A stretch of DNA of 21,762 nucleotides. Origin: Acidimicrobiaceae bacterium (GTDB lineage Bacteria; Actinomycetota; Acidimicrobiia; Acidimicrobiales; UBA8592). Of this stretch, positions 1 through 8,243 are shown one piece after another. Positions within the stretch are counted from its first letter, which is position 1. Every line of letters begins with the position of its first letter. The stretch is from contig PBPU01000055.1 of assembly GCA_002724825.1 (NCBI GenBank), positions 15,092-36,853 of the forward strand, given 5' to 3'. The notes beneath the pieces were generated by a model that did no database searches, was not told where the DNA came from, and saw nothing but the letters and a program-made list of their open reading frames with translations. Made by a program: the position numbers and the translations under genes.

Positions 1-75
1 TCAGAATCGAAGGAGTAAGGTCGCGAACAAGCATAACTGTCCATCACAGGGTAGTTAGAAAGAACAAAAAGCACG

Positions 76-261
76 ATGGATGACTTTTTCGAAGAGCCTA
101 AAAGAATAGGGTGCTTAATCGTCCCCTTGACAGCTATAGGGGGATTTATCGTCGTTGCACTATTTTTTGCCGCTATCGGGTTCTCAGCCTTCATTTCTAC
201 AACCGCTGGTTGTATTGGAGGCTTTGTGGCAGTCTTGATCGCAGGAAAAATTTACTATTAA
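76..261 (+). CDS. Small two-helix membrane protein of unknown function
   Basis: This 61-residue ORF starts with an acidic head (DDFFEE), followed by a short basic turn (PKR) and two hydrophobic stretches at about residues 13-36 and 39-57, joined by a small turn. It ends in GKIYY. That layout suggests a hairpin inner-membrane protein with both ends in the cytoplasm. I recognise no family. There is no convincing Shine-Dalgarno sequence before the ATG and no TAnnnT hexamer at leaderless spacing, so the start is unproven. The gene is on the same strand as the thiamine pyrophosphokinase and ends 70 bases before it. The +1 frame also gives an overlapping ORF of similar size, but its composition (rich in Arg, Cys and Leu) looks like a shadow. 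The coherent hydrophobic pattern is the main reason to believe this reading. Confidence 0.5.
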   Translation: MDDFFEEPKRIGCLIVPLTAIGGFIVVALFFAAIGFSAFISTTAGCIGGFVAVLIAGKIYY

Positions 262-331
262 GGCAAGGGGGGTCGAAGATAAAACCGATACAGTACCCAC
301 AATCAACTCGTAACTGTTGTGAAAGGGGGTC

Positions 332-982
332 ATGACAGAAGACCTTCAACATCCTGTTGTTCTCATCTGTGGAGGTCCTGCCCCTGATGAAGAAGCGATA
401 AAGTATATCCCAATTCCCTCAACTCTAATTGCGGTAGATTCTGGCTTAGACCACGCCCGAAGTCTGCAACTCAAACCAGATTTACTCATTGGTGATCTTG
501 ACTCAATATCAACCAGTGGCCTCCAGTGGGCATCTCAGCAAGAAATCAAGGTTAAAGAATTCCCTAGCGACAAAGACAAGTCAGATTTCGAGCTGGCGCT
601 TGATTATGCAAGGGGAGTGTCGAACAGGTTGCTAGCAATAGGATCTGACTCTGGAAGAGTGGACCAACTTTTCGGTATGATCGCATCCTTAGCTTCCGCA
701 GCTCCTCATTTTGATTCTTGTCATGCCCTCATTGGAAAAACTTACTGTACCTTCACCACTGGCGAGGCAAACATCCACCGCAAGAACGGAGCAACCGTAT
801 CGGTTTTCGCAATGGGTGGAATAGCAGATGGTGTTTCTTTGCAAGGGTTTCGGTGGGAGCTAGCAGAAACTTCTCTTCTTCCAGGATCCACGCTTGGATT
901 GAGTAACGAACTCAATGAAGATATCGGAAAAGTCTCTGTCAGGAAAGGGACTTTGGTAGTGATCCAACCGGATTCAATCTAG
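332..982 (+). CDS. thiN: Thiamine pyrophosphokinase
   Basis: A 216-residue cytosolic enzyme predicted to transfer pyrophosphate from ATP to thiamine, giving thiamine diphosphate (EC 2.7.6.2). The family hallmarks are visible in order: a nucleotide-binding N-terminus (CGGPAP, residues 13-18), VDSGLDHA (35-42), the acidic GDLDSIS motif (54-60), the DKDKSDFE motif (80-87) that binds metal and pyrophosphate, and GSDSGRVDQ (104-112), close to the GxxGGRxDH motif of the family. The C-terminal half is the beta-rich thiamine-binding domain. Length is typical for bacterial ThiN. The ATG follows a strong purine block (AAAGGGGG) by only about three bases, which supports this start. The gene converges with the ABC ATPase gene on the other strand, with five bases between their stop codons. 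No thiamine riboswitch was recognised in the 70 bases upstream. No other thiamine gene is nearby. Confidence 0.9.
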   Translation: MTEDLQHPVVLICGGPAPDEEAIKYIPIPSTLIAVDSGLDHARSLQLKPDLLIGDLDSISTSGLQWASQQEIKVKEFPSDKDKSDFELALDYARGVSNRLLAIGSDSGRVDQLFGMIASLASAAPHFDSCHALIGKTYCTFTTGEANIHRKNGATVSVFAMGGIADGVSLQGFRWELAETSLLPGSTLGLSNELNEDIGKVSVRKGTLVVIQPDSI

Positions 983-987
983 AGATA

Positions 988-1773
988 TTAGATGGCTGTG
1001 GCGCTCCATCGACCGTCGGATTTCCGAAGTTTCAACTGCATTCCGAAGGCTTCTGAAAGATTTCTATCATTCAAAGTCTCTTGAATAGGCCCGGCGGCGA
1101 CTGCAGACCCTTCGCGAAGAAAAAGAACATGGGTGAAACCAGCAGGGACCTCCTCAACATGGTGAGTAACAAGGACAATGGGAGGGGCCGAAGGATCTTG
1201 AGAGATAAGCGTTAAGCCTTCGAGTAGGTTCTCTCGAGCTGGCAAATCTAGGCCAGCAGCAGGTTCATCAAGGAGAAGCAAACCCGGATTGCTCATCATG
1301 CTTCGAGCGATTAAAACGCGCTGACGCTCACCAGAAGACAGAGTTCCAAAAGCTTGAAGAGATAGTGGCCCTATCCCAATCCGTTCTAACTCTAATTGTG
1401 CTTTTTCTCTGTCCTCTTCAGTGTAGTCATGCCACCATGGTTCGAGGGCGCCATTTTTTGCAGTCATCACAACTTCCAAGGCAGTAAGATTCGGCCGGAG
1501 AAGATTAGCAAATCCTTGGCTTGTAAAGCCTACGAGATGCCGCATTTTTCTAATATCAGTTTTACCTAGTTGGTGCCCTAGGACTTCAACGTTCCCACTG
1601 CTTGGGTGTAAATAGAAACTAGCGATCCGAAGCAAGGACGTTTTCCCTGAACCGTTAGGGCCAAAGATAACCCACCTTTCACCTTCACCTACCGTGAAAG
1701 AAAGATCCCGTAAGATAAATTTCCCATCACGTTCGAGAGAGACGTTATCGAGTGAGAAAGCTATTTTTTTCAT
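988..1773 (-). CDS. Stand-alone ABC transporter ATP-binding protein (ModF/YlmA-like)
   Basis: A 261-residue soluble ABC ATPase with all catalytic motifs intact: Walker A GPNGSGKT (38-45), signature LSSGERQR (145-152), Walker B LLLLDE (165-170) and H-loop His204 in VLVTHH. There is no membrane domain. The sequence style (RWVIFGPNGSGKTSLL, plus an aromatic insertion around residues 113-117) recalls the COG1119 group (ModF/YlmA), whose substrates are mostly unproven; the assignment to that group is tentative. The start ATG lies four bases after the TAG of the upstream exporter half, so the gene is almost certainly the last of a three-gene ABC operon. No permease or binding protein for it is in the window. 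It may serve a permease elsewhere, or act as a soluble ATPase. Confidence 0.85.
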   Translation of the reverse strand: MKKIAFSLDNVSLERDGKFILRDLSFTVGEGERWVIFGPNGSGKTSLLRIASFYLHPSSGNVEVLGHQLGKTDIRKMRHLVGFTSQGFANLLRPNLTALEVVMTAKNGALEPWWHDYTEEDREKAQLELERIGIGPLSLQAFGTLSSGERQRVLIARSMMSNPGLLLLDEPAAGLDLPARENLLEGLTLISQDPSAPPIVLVTHHVEEVPAGFTHVLFLREGSAVAAGPIQETLNDRNLSEAFGMQLKLRKSDGRWSATAI

Positions 1774-1777
1774 ATCT

Positions 1778-3685
1778 CTATTGTTCCACTGCTGATTTCC
1801 AAGTTTGGAACATATCAGCGTACTTCCCTCTTCTCTTTAAAAGTTCACTGTGGCTTCCTAATTCTATAATTTTTCCTCCATCAACCACAGCGACTCTATC
1901 TGCGCGCATGACAGTTGCTAGTCGATGGGCGACAATTATGGCGGTCCGTCCATCTAATAGTGAGTCGAGTGCCTTCTCGATAGTGTGTTCAGATTGTAAA
2001 TCGAGATTAGATGTAGCTTCATCAAGTACTAGAACTCTTGGCTGGGAGAGAAAGGCGCGAGCTAGAGCGACAAGTTGACGTTCACCCGCGCTCAGCGATG
2101 AGCCTCGTTCATGAATAACGGTATCTATTCCATCTTTCATCGAAGATATAAGTGGAGTTAAGCCTGTGCATTCAATAGCATTCCAGACTTCTTCATTTGA
2201 CGCTTGTGGGTTGGCGAACGCAATGTTGTCTCGCACAGTGCCAGCAAAAAGAAACGGCTCTTGAGGGACAACCCCAAGTTGAGAGCGTAAGGAACTCAAT
2301 GTTACATCACGAATATCATGGCCATCAATGGTGATATTGCCCTGATCAGGATCATAGAAACGGCTCACGAGCTTAGCGATTGTTGATTTCCCTCCGCCGG
2401 TGGGCCCTACAATAGCTAATGTTTCTCCAGCACTAATATCTAGATTTATCTCATGCAAGACCTGCGTTTCGGGAACGTAGGAAAAGCAAACATTTTTCAA
2501 CTGGATTTCTCCTCTTATGAGAGGAATCGGATCCGCGTCTGGCCGTTCGATGACGCTTGGAGTCGTAGCCAGTAGCTCCCGCAACTTTGCTGTGGCGGCT
2601 TGACCCTGCTGATATCCATTGTATAACTGTGTCAGTGTCTGGATCGGGGCGAAAAAGGCTCCAAGGTACAAAAGAAAGGCAGTAAGTTCACCTATCTTAA
2701 GACTTCCGTCAAGCACCATACGGCCGCCGATCAGAAGCACCAGCGCTCGCCCGATGATAGCGATTGCTTCCGTTCCAGGTGTGTACATGCACGCTGCTTT
2801 TACCGCATCAAGATTCGCATCCTTATGTTCGCCAACAATGTTTGTATGTCGGATGACGTTGTGCCGACGTCGATTGTGTGCAGTAATGACTCTGATGCCT
2901 GCGAGGCTTTCCTGTAGGTCAGCGAGCACATCCGCGATTCTATTGCGTACTCGCCGGTAGGCGTGCTCAGACTTGCGCCGAAACCACTCACTGAGTACGA
3001 GAGTAATTGGGACCACGAGAAGAAGAGTTATTAAGGCCAGAGCCGGATTAATGATAATTAATACAACTGTGATCACAACAACTGTTAAAGCCTGCACAGC
3101 AAAGTTCACTAGCCCCTCCTGGAACAACTGCGACAATGCTTCTATGTCACTCGTCATCCTTGTCATCAGAACTCCAGCCTTCTCATTTGTATAGAAATCA
3201 AGAGATTGGCGTTGAAGGTGACTAAAAACACGAATGCGAAGTTTTCTCATTAATGCTTCTCCCAAAGCTCCCGTGTACCTAATTCGATACCATGCGCTCA
3301 ACGCGTGAAGTGAGATGCTTCCGAGGTATGCGCAAGCAACAACTATAAGAACACCCTTGCTTCCATCGACGACTCCTTCGTCGATTCCAAATTTCGTTAA
3401 TAAGGGTCCTGCTTGCAGAAGGATACTTTCAACTATTACTAAGAGTAAGGCGCCAAGAAGTTTAAACCTATGGGGTGCGAGAAAGCTTCTAAGCGTGAAA
3501 GACCCTTGACTTTTTATTTGGTACTCGAAAACAACTTGCGAACCTGGATGGTCGGGCTCAGATTCTAGAACCTTGTTGACGCTTTCTTGGAGATGGCCCG
3601 GAACTCCCGCATAGGGTAAGCCTGCATCACGGGAAGAGGTTACAGAGTTCGCCCCACCGAAGCCTATTGGAGGTCCAAAACTCAT
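1778..3685 (-). CDS. ABC exporter half-transporter, canonical-ATPase subunit
   Basis: A type IV (B-family) half exporter: an N-terminal region of about 70 residues, six membrane helices (about 75-355), then an ATPase domain. In numbering from the ATG at 3685 (635 residues) one sees Walker A GPTGGGKST (427-435), Q-loop Gln475 (PQEPFLF), Walker B LVLDE with the catalytic Glu556, and H-loop His587. The signature is LSAGERQ (531-537) instead of LSGGQ. An in-frame TTG at 3697 would add four residues. I prefer the ATG because GGAAG precedes it at suitable spacing and because its ATG overlaps the stop of the upstream mini-ORF. With the neighbouring half-transporter it should form a heterodimeric exporter of a lipid, peptide or drug-like substrate; the substrate cannot be read from sequence. 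The stop lies four bases before the next ATPase gene. Confidence 0.9.
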   Translation of the reverse strand: MSFGPPIGFGGANSVTSSRDAGLPYAGVPGHLQESVNKVLESEPDHPGSQVVFEYQIKSQGSFTLRSFLAPHRFKLLGALLLVIVESILLQAGPLLTKFGIDEGVVDGSKGVLIVVACAYLGSISLHALSAWYRIRYTGALGEALMRKLRIRVFSHLQRQSLDFYTNEKAGVLMTRMTSDIEALSQLFQEGLVNFAVQALTVVVITVVLIIINPALALITLLLVVPITLVLSEWFRRKSEHAYRRVRNRIADVLADLQESLAGIRVITAHNRRRHNVIRHTNIVGEHKDANLDAVKAACMYTPGTEAIAIIGRALVLLIGGRMVLDGSLKIGELTAFLLYLGAFFAPIQTLTQLYNGYQQGQAATAKLRELLATTPSVIERPDADPIPLIRGEIQLKNVCFSYVPETQVLHEINLDISAGETLAIVGPTGGGKSTIAKLVSRFYDPDQGNITIDGHDIRDVTLSSLRSQLGVVPQEPFLFAGTVRDNIAFANPQASNEEVWNAIECTGLTPLISSMKDGIDTVIHERGSSLSAGERQLVALARAFLSQPRVLVLDEATSNLDLQSEHTIEKALDSLLDGRTAIIVAHRLATVMRADRVAVVDGGKIIELGSHSELLKRRGKYADMFQTWKSAVEQ

Positions 3686-3738
3686 CGCAGCTTCCAATCA
3701 ATATAGTCTTTATACCTTTGTTGAGCAGGGCTAGTCAT
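3682..3738 (-). CDS. Possible 18-codon linking ORF between the two exporter genes
   Basis: On the minus strand an ATG at 3738 opens an 18-codon frame (MTSPAQQRYKDYIDWKLR) ending in TGA at 3684-3682. The ATG lies inside the last codons of the upstream exporter gene, giving ATGACTAG (start overlapping the TAG stop at 3733-3731). The TGA overlaps the ATG of the downstream exporter gene as ATGA. A ribosome-site-like AAGGGG sits about six bases before the mini-ORF ATG. Ribosomes finishing the first exporter half could therefore be handed on twice to the second. The peptide resembles nothing I know. The main function could be translational coupling. It may also be chance, since the span is only 57 bases. 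Confidence 0.35.
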   Translation of the reverse strand: MTSPAQQRYKDYIDWKLR

Positions 3739-5638
3739 GCTTACCCCTTGAGTCCTTGTGACCTCTTTTCTCTGCTTCGGCCAGAATAGAAATGTATCTC
3801 TGATCGTTTGCCATAAGTTCGCTATGGGTGCCATCGGCAACAACAACCCCATCTTCTATTAGAACTACTCGATCCGCCAAGGATATTGTCGATACCCGCT
3901 GGGCAATTAAAACTGTTGTTCTTCCAGAGAGGTGCTTGGCCAGGGCATCATGAATTTTTGCCTCGATCTCTACGTCGATGGCGCTTGTTGCGTCATCAAG
4001 AACAAGAATTGGTGTTTTCTCCAATAAAGTTCTTGCCAAAGCGATCCGTTGCCGTTGGCCTCCAGAAAGCGTGTACCCCCGTTCTCCAACCACAGTTTCA
4101 TAACCTTCTGAGAGTTCTTGAATAAACTCTGAAGCTTCCGCTGCTTTTGCTGCTGATTCGATTTCCTCTAAAGAAGCATTTGGGTTGCTATAGGCTATGT
4201 TCTCTGCCACCGTAGAAGAAAAAAGGAAGGGTTCGTCAAAGACGATTCCGATTTGGTGACGGAGAGAGTCCAAAGTTACGTACCTGATATCTTTCCCATC
4301 TAGCATTATCTTCCCAGATGTCGGATCGTAGAACCGGTTTAGAAGGCGGCCTATTGTCGACTTTCCTGACCCAGTCCGCCCCACTATCGCAACCGTTTCA
4401 CCCGGTGCGATTGTGAGATTGAAGCCAGATAGAACCTCGTCAATGTGATTAGGCGCTCTAGAGCCACTATCTTCTCTTTTGCTTGGGTAGGTGAAGTGGA
4501 CATTTTCGAAGATAATCGAACCCTTGACATCGAGTAGTTGAGTAGCGTTTTCGGAGTCTACGATTGTCGGCTCCTCATCGATTACTTCGAAAATACGTTG
4601 AGCAGAAGCAGATGCTCGTTGCGTTTGTAGTAACAGAAAGCCAAACATTCTAAATGGAGCTTGGAGCATAATTACATAGGCATTGAAAGCGAATAAGGTT
4701 CCTATAGAGACGCTCCCCTCAATTGCTAAATACCCGCCGTATAGAAGTACTAATGCCATTCCAACTCTGGGAAGAGATTCAATGATGGGATTATATTTAG
4801 CGCGGGCTCGGATTGCCTCTACGTTCACCCATTTGATGTGCTCTGCGGCTCGTTGGAGGAGCCCTACTTGGTGTTTCTCTGCCGCAAATGATTTTACGAC
4901 TCGAATTCCGTTTACGTTTTCGTCAACGATAGTAGCTAACTCGGCCAGTCGGGCCTGGCTGACCCATGTTAAAGGAAAGACGACCCTTCGGAGTTTTTGT
5001 CCAAAGAAATAAACACCTGGCAGGGTAATAAGAGAAACGAGTGTTAGGGGTACGTGCAAAGTCATCATATATCCGAAGGCAAGGATGAAAGAGATGATGG
5101 TCATTCCGATTAAAGGGCCGAAGGCAAGTAGAACTTGGATTGAACGAATGTCGCTATTCGCTCTCGATATAACTTCACCCGATTGCGTTCTATCAAAGTA
5201 GGAAAAACTTAGTTTAGTTAAATGAGAATAGAGCAAGGTTCGGAGGTCCGTTTCTACTCCCCAAGCCAGCTGGAAAAGAGAATACCGATATAAGGCGCCG
5301 AAAATAAACCTCCCTACCCCTACAGAAATTAGAATGATCACCCAAGTCGTTAAGGCTTCTCTGTCTGCCTCCAAAGCAGCATCAATTGCATTCCGGGCCA
5401 TCGCCGGCACAGCTACATTTAGTACAAGAGCGATAACTCCAGTAAGTAGCCCTACATACAGAGACTTTTTGTGCGATTTTGCTATCGGCAGTAGCCTTCT
5501 CATCCATCCAAGTTCCTTATTTGGATGGATGCTATTGATTGGGGCCTCATACCGTAAGGCCACTCCAGCTTTCTGGAAGCTATCGTTTGAAAGGTTATGC
5601 ACATCTGTGTGTTTCTCTTTTGAGAACAAGTGCTTCAA
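3731..5638 (-). CDS. ABC exporter half-transporter with degenerate catalytic site
   Basis: A 635-residue half exporter with six predicted membrane helices (about 55-340) and a C-terminal ATPase domain. Walker A GRTGSGKST (420-428) and the signature LSGGQRQR (524-531) are canonical. Three catalytic positions are not: the Q-loop reads VFDEPFLF (Asp468 where Gln is usual), Walker B reads LVLDDA (Asp549 in place of the catalytic Glu) and the H-loop reads LIAQR (Gln580 in place of His). This is the pattern of the degenerate-site subunit in heterodimeric exporters such as TM287/288, LmrCD and BmrCD. The start is TTG at 5638, with GGGA upstream; an in-frame TGA lies shortly before and no other start codon falls between, so TTG is the first usable codon. 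It is the first gene of the ABC operon and is divergent from the CNNM genes. Confidence 0.9.
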   Translation of the reverse strand: MKHLFSKEKHTDVHNLSNDSFQKAGVALRYEAPINSIHPNKELGWMRRLLPIAKSHKKSLYVGLLTGVIALVLNVAVPAMARNAIDAALEADREALTTWVIILISVGVGRFIFGALYRYSLFQLAWGVETDLRTLLYSHLTKLSFSYFDRTQSGEVISRANSDIRSIQVLLAFGPLIGMTIISFILAFGYMMTLHVPLTLVSLITLPGVYFFGQKLRRVVFPLTWVSQARLAELATIVDENVNGIRVVKSFAAEKHQVGLLQRAAEHIKWVNVEAIRARAKYNPIIESLPRVGMALVLLYGGYLAIEGSVSIGTLFAFNAYVIMLQAPFRMFGFLLLQTQRASASAQRIFEVIDEEPTIVDSENATQLLDVKGSIIFENVHFTYPSKREDSGSRAPNHIDEVLSGFNLTIAPGETVAIVGRTGSGKSTIGRLLNRFYDPTSGKIMLDGKDIRYVTLDSLRHQIGIVFDEPFLFSSTVAENIAYSNPNASLEEIESAAKAAEASEFIQELSEGYETVVGERGYTLSGGQRQRIALARTLLEKTPILVLDDATSAIDVEIEAKIHDALAKHLSGRTTVLIAQRVSTISLADRVVLIEDGVVVADGTHSELMANDQRYISILAEAEKRGHKDSRGKHD

Positions 5639-5842
5639 GGTATTTCCCGCAATCTGTGCTTGGAGGTGGACTCAGCCCACTATATCCTTCAGCGCTTTAC
5701 AAGAACTCTTCTCTCGAGGTGTGACCGGAGCTGTCTTCAATTACTATGTAATTACTGATGTCGTATAGAAGAGTTGCACCTGTTCCATCTAAGCATCTCT
5801 TGATGCGCGGCCTCAGTAAGGGAGCGGAGTCATAGACACTAC
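5639..5842. other. Divergent intergenic region between ABC operon and CNNM genes
   Basis: This 204-base gap must hold the promoters for the leftward ABC operon and the rightward CNNM pair. Visible elements are a small hairpin (GCATC-TCTT-GATGC, 5793-5806), a direct repeat ATTACT at 5740-5745 and 5751-5756 (11-base period, about one helical turn, overlapping the palindrome GTAATTAC), and a GGAGCGGAG block at 5821-5829 that could be a ribosome site. I could not find a -35/-10 pair that stands out on either strand. No known riboswitch was recognised. Confidence 0.5.
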
Positions 5843-7163
5843 ATGGGGGCTTATCGCCGTAGGAATTTTAATAGTTGCAACTGCTTTTTTTGTCGCTGCG
5901 GAATTTGCATTTCTTGCAGTAGATCGCGCTCGCGTAGAGTCTGAAGCTCGAGAGGGTAATCGGCATTCCAAGGCCTTATTGAGAATTCTTAAAGAATTGT
6001 CGTACCAGTTGACGGGTGCGCAACTTGGGATAACTATCACTGCAGTGCTGATTGGTTTTATAGCAAAACCAACCGTAGCTTCTATGCTTGAAAGCCCTGT
6101 ACGGAGCATTGTTGGTGAAAGCGCAAAAGAGAGCGTTTCACTTGTTGTAGCGATTGTTTTAGCGACGTTTGCAGCGATGATCCTAGGGGAGCTAGTTCCG
6201 AAGAATATAGCTATTGCAAAAACCGATATAGCTGCAAAGGCTTTGGCGAAACCTTTTCGGATGTATAGCTTCGCTGCAAAGCCGATAATTGCGCTTTCTG
6301 ACGCAGCCTCGAACTGGTTAACGCGCCGATTAGGTGTTGAGCCTGCGCAAGAGCTTGAACGCGTCCCGAATCTAGAAGATTTAAGCTCCTTGATTCGAAC
6401 TTCAGGGGAGGAGGGGACCCTTGGCTTTAACGAAGTTGACTTGTTAACAAAGTCACTACGATTTGCCAGGAAAACCGCAAATGAGGTGATGGTTCCTCGC
6501 CTCGCCATACATTCTTTGCCACAAGGATCGACGATTACTGACTTAGTTGAACTTAGTGCAACTACTGGCTTATCGAGATTTCCAGTTGTGGATAATGACC
6601 TTGACAGCGTTGTTGGAATAGCGCATGTGAAGTCAGCTCTGCTTATAGATCCCAAGTTGAGAAGTGATCAGCCTGTTGAAACCGTCATGGGAGACATATT
6701 GGCTATTCCAGAAACTCGGGACTTGCTTTCGGTCATGACTGATATGCGGCGGCAAAGAATCCCACTAGCTGTTGTGGTTGATGAACATGGAGGAACAGAG
6801 GGGATAGTTTCAATCGAAGACCTTTTGGAAGAAATTGTTGGCGAAATCGAGGACGAATATGATGCTGCCGTTGAAAACAGCCTAGAAGAACGTGCGGGGG
6901 TTTTTACTGTAAGCGGAAACCTACACCCTCATGAAGTTGCAGATATGTGCGGATTCGAAATCGAAGATGGTCAGTATGAGACAATAGCAGGATTTGCTCT
7001 AGAAAAACTCCAAAGGATACCTGCGCCGGGTGAGATGTTCCGTTATGAACGGTGGAAAATAGAAATCTTAGAGATGGATAATCTTCGCATAGCTCGACTT
7101 AGATTAACGGAACCTGTTTCTAATCTACTTTACGGTAGGAAACAATCAGGGTTGAGGGGGTGA
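5843..7163 (+). CDS. CNNM/CorC-type membrane protein with CBS pair; start appears frameshifted
   Basis: The protein carries an N-terminal CNNM (DUF21) membrane domain (FFVAAEFAFLAV ... TGAQLGIT ... LGELVPKNIAIAK), a CBS pair (about MVPRLAIHSLP to IVGEIEDEYD) and a C-terminal CorC/HlyC domain, as in Mg2+/Co2+ efflux-linked CorC proteins and mycobacterial Rv1842c. The open frame runs from just after a TAA at 5817-5819 but has no ATG, GTG or TTG before a TTG at 5979. That TTG would cut away the first membrane helix, whose coding sequence is clearly present at 5844-5978. An ATG at 5843 is in the wrong frame by one base. Removing one G from the G5 run at 5845-5849 would give MGLIAVGILIVATAFF in frame and a 439-residue protein. 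Either this copy has a real frameshift or the sequence carries a homopolymer error. A rare ATA or ATT start is less likely. It ends five bases before the second CNNM gene. Confidence 0.8.
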
Positions 7164-7167
7164 AGTC

Positions 7168-8235
7168 GTGAATGTAGCTCCAGCAATCCTGCTAACACTT
7201 ATCCTAATTTTCCTTAATGGATTTTTTGTCGCTATTGAATTCTCTCTTATCGGAGCCCGACAGACCAGAATGGAGCAGTTAGCAAAGGGAAATAATAAAT
7301 CTGCAAAATATGGGATAGGCCTAATGAAGGACTTGCCTTTAGCCATCTCAGGAGCTCAGCTTGGCATCACCGTCACGTCCCTCGGGCTCGGCTTAGTTGC
7401 AGAGCCAGCTTTCGCATCTATTCTGGAAAGGATGTTCGATGGAGCATTTGAGCTCCCTTCAGGTGTATCGCATTGGCTAGCGTTTGGGATAGCAATATTC
7501 TTCGTTGTGTTTCTTCATATGGTTTTAGGAGAAATGGTTCCTAAGAATTTCGCTCTTACTGACCCAGAAAAGGTTGTTTGCCGGTTAGCAGCAACTCACC
7601 GAGCTTTTGTCTTTGCATTCAAACCCATGATTTGGTTTTTGAATCAAATAGCAGCGCTTTTGCTCAAGCCCTTTGGGGTTAAGCAGGTTGCCGAAATTGG
7701 AGTGGCATACACCTCGCAAGGCATGCAGAACCTTTTTGAGCAAGCAAAACGAAGCGGGCAGATGGACCAAGATCGCCATGACTTGTTCACCAGCGTCCTT
7801 CAATTCCATGATCAACCTGTTTCTTCCGTTATGGTTCCTTGGTCACAAGTAGATTATGTTGAACAGGGTCAAGGATATGGGCAGATGGCACTTCTTGCAG
7901 CAGCAAGTGGGCATAGCAGGTTTCCAGTAGTTGACGATGGGCAAGTAGTCGGTTTCTTACATGTTAAAGATCTTTTATACTCAGAGAGAATAGAAGAAAT
8001 GGGTAAGGGGAAGGATGGCATCGTCCGCGAACTCTTATTTATCCCTCCGGAAATGTATCTAGATGAACTTCTTCGGTTGATGCGTGAGCAGCAGATTCAT
8101 TTTGCTGTCGTGGGAAAGAAATCCGAATACATAGGGATAGTTACGTTGGAAGATGTTTTGGAATCGATTGTCGGAGATATTATTGACGAGACTGACAGAA
8201 TCGACCGCACAACCGGTAGTCAATTGCAAAACTGA
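7168..8235 (+). CDS. Second CNNM/CBS membrane protein lacking the CorC/HlyC domain
   Basis: A 355-residue paralogue of the preceding gene. The CNNM domain opens with a hydrophobic helix (LLTLILIFLNGFFVAIEFSL), continues with the conserved SGAQLGIT and LGEMVPKN segments, and is followed by a CBS pair (MVPWSQVDYVE to LEDVLESIVGDIIDE). It ends shortly after the CBS pair, so the C-terminal CorC/HlyC domain seen in its neighbour is absent. Mycobacterial Rv1842c/Rv1841c shows the same long-plus-short arrangement. The GTG start at 7168 follows GAGGGGG with about seven bases of spacing and lies five bases after the stop of the first gene, so the two are surely co-transcribed and could form a hetero-oligomer. 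The likely role is divalent cation (Mg2+) export or homeostasis; the substrate is inferred from the family. Confidence 0.88.
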   Translation: MNVAPAILLTLILIFLNGFFVAIEFSLIGARQTRMEQLAKGNNKSAKYGIGLMKDLPLAISGAQLGITVTSLGLGLVAEPAFASILERMFDGAFELPSGVSHWLAFGIAIFFVVFLHMVLGEMVPKNFALTDPEKVVCRLAATHRAFVFAFKPMIWFLNQIAALLLKPFGVKQVAEIGVAYTSQGMQNLFEQAKRSGQMDQDRHDLFTSVLQFHDQPVSSVMVPWSQVDYVEQGQGYGQMALLAAASGHSRFPVVDDGQVVGFLHVKDLLYSERIEEMGKGKDGIVRELLFIPPEMYLDELLRLMREQQIHFAVVGKKSEYIGIVTLEDVLESIVGDIIDETDRIDRTTGSQLQN

Positions 8236-8243
8236 TGAAGAAC

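Noticed and set aside
1..83. Possible tail of an upstream plus-strand gene (frame 3, ending in TGA at 81-83 and overlapping the small ORF start)
   Set aside because: Only 26 basic-rich codons are visible, two other frames are also partly open, and no family can be recognised, so it cannot be called a gene.
111..335. 74-codon plus-strand ORF overlapping the small membrane ORF
   Set aside because: Its composition is unlike a folded protein (many Arg, Cys, Leu and Tyr) and it overlaps a more coherent reading; it appears to be a shadow frame.
5813..6655. 280-codon minus-strand ORF opposite the first CNNM gene
   Set aside because: The plus strand codes a clear CNNM/CBS protein across this span. 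The antisense frame is rich in Ser, Ala and Thr with no recognisable motif, as expected of a shadow.
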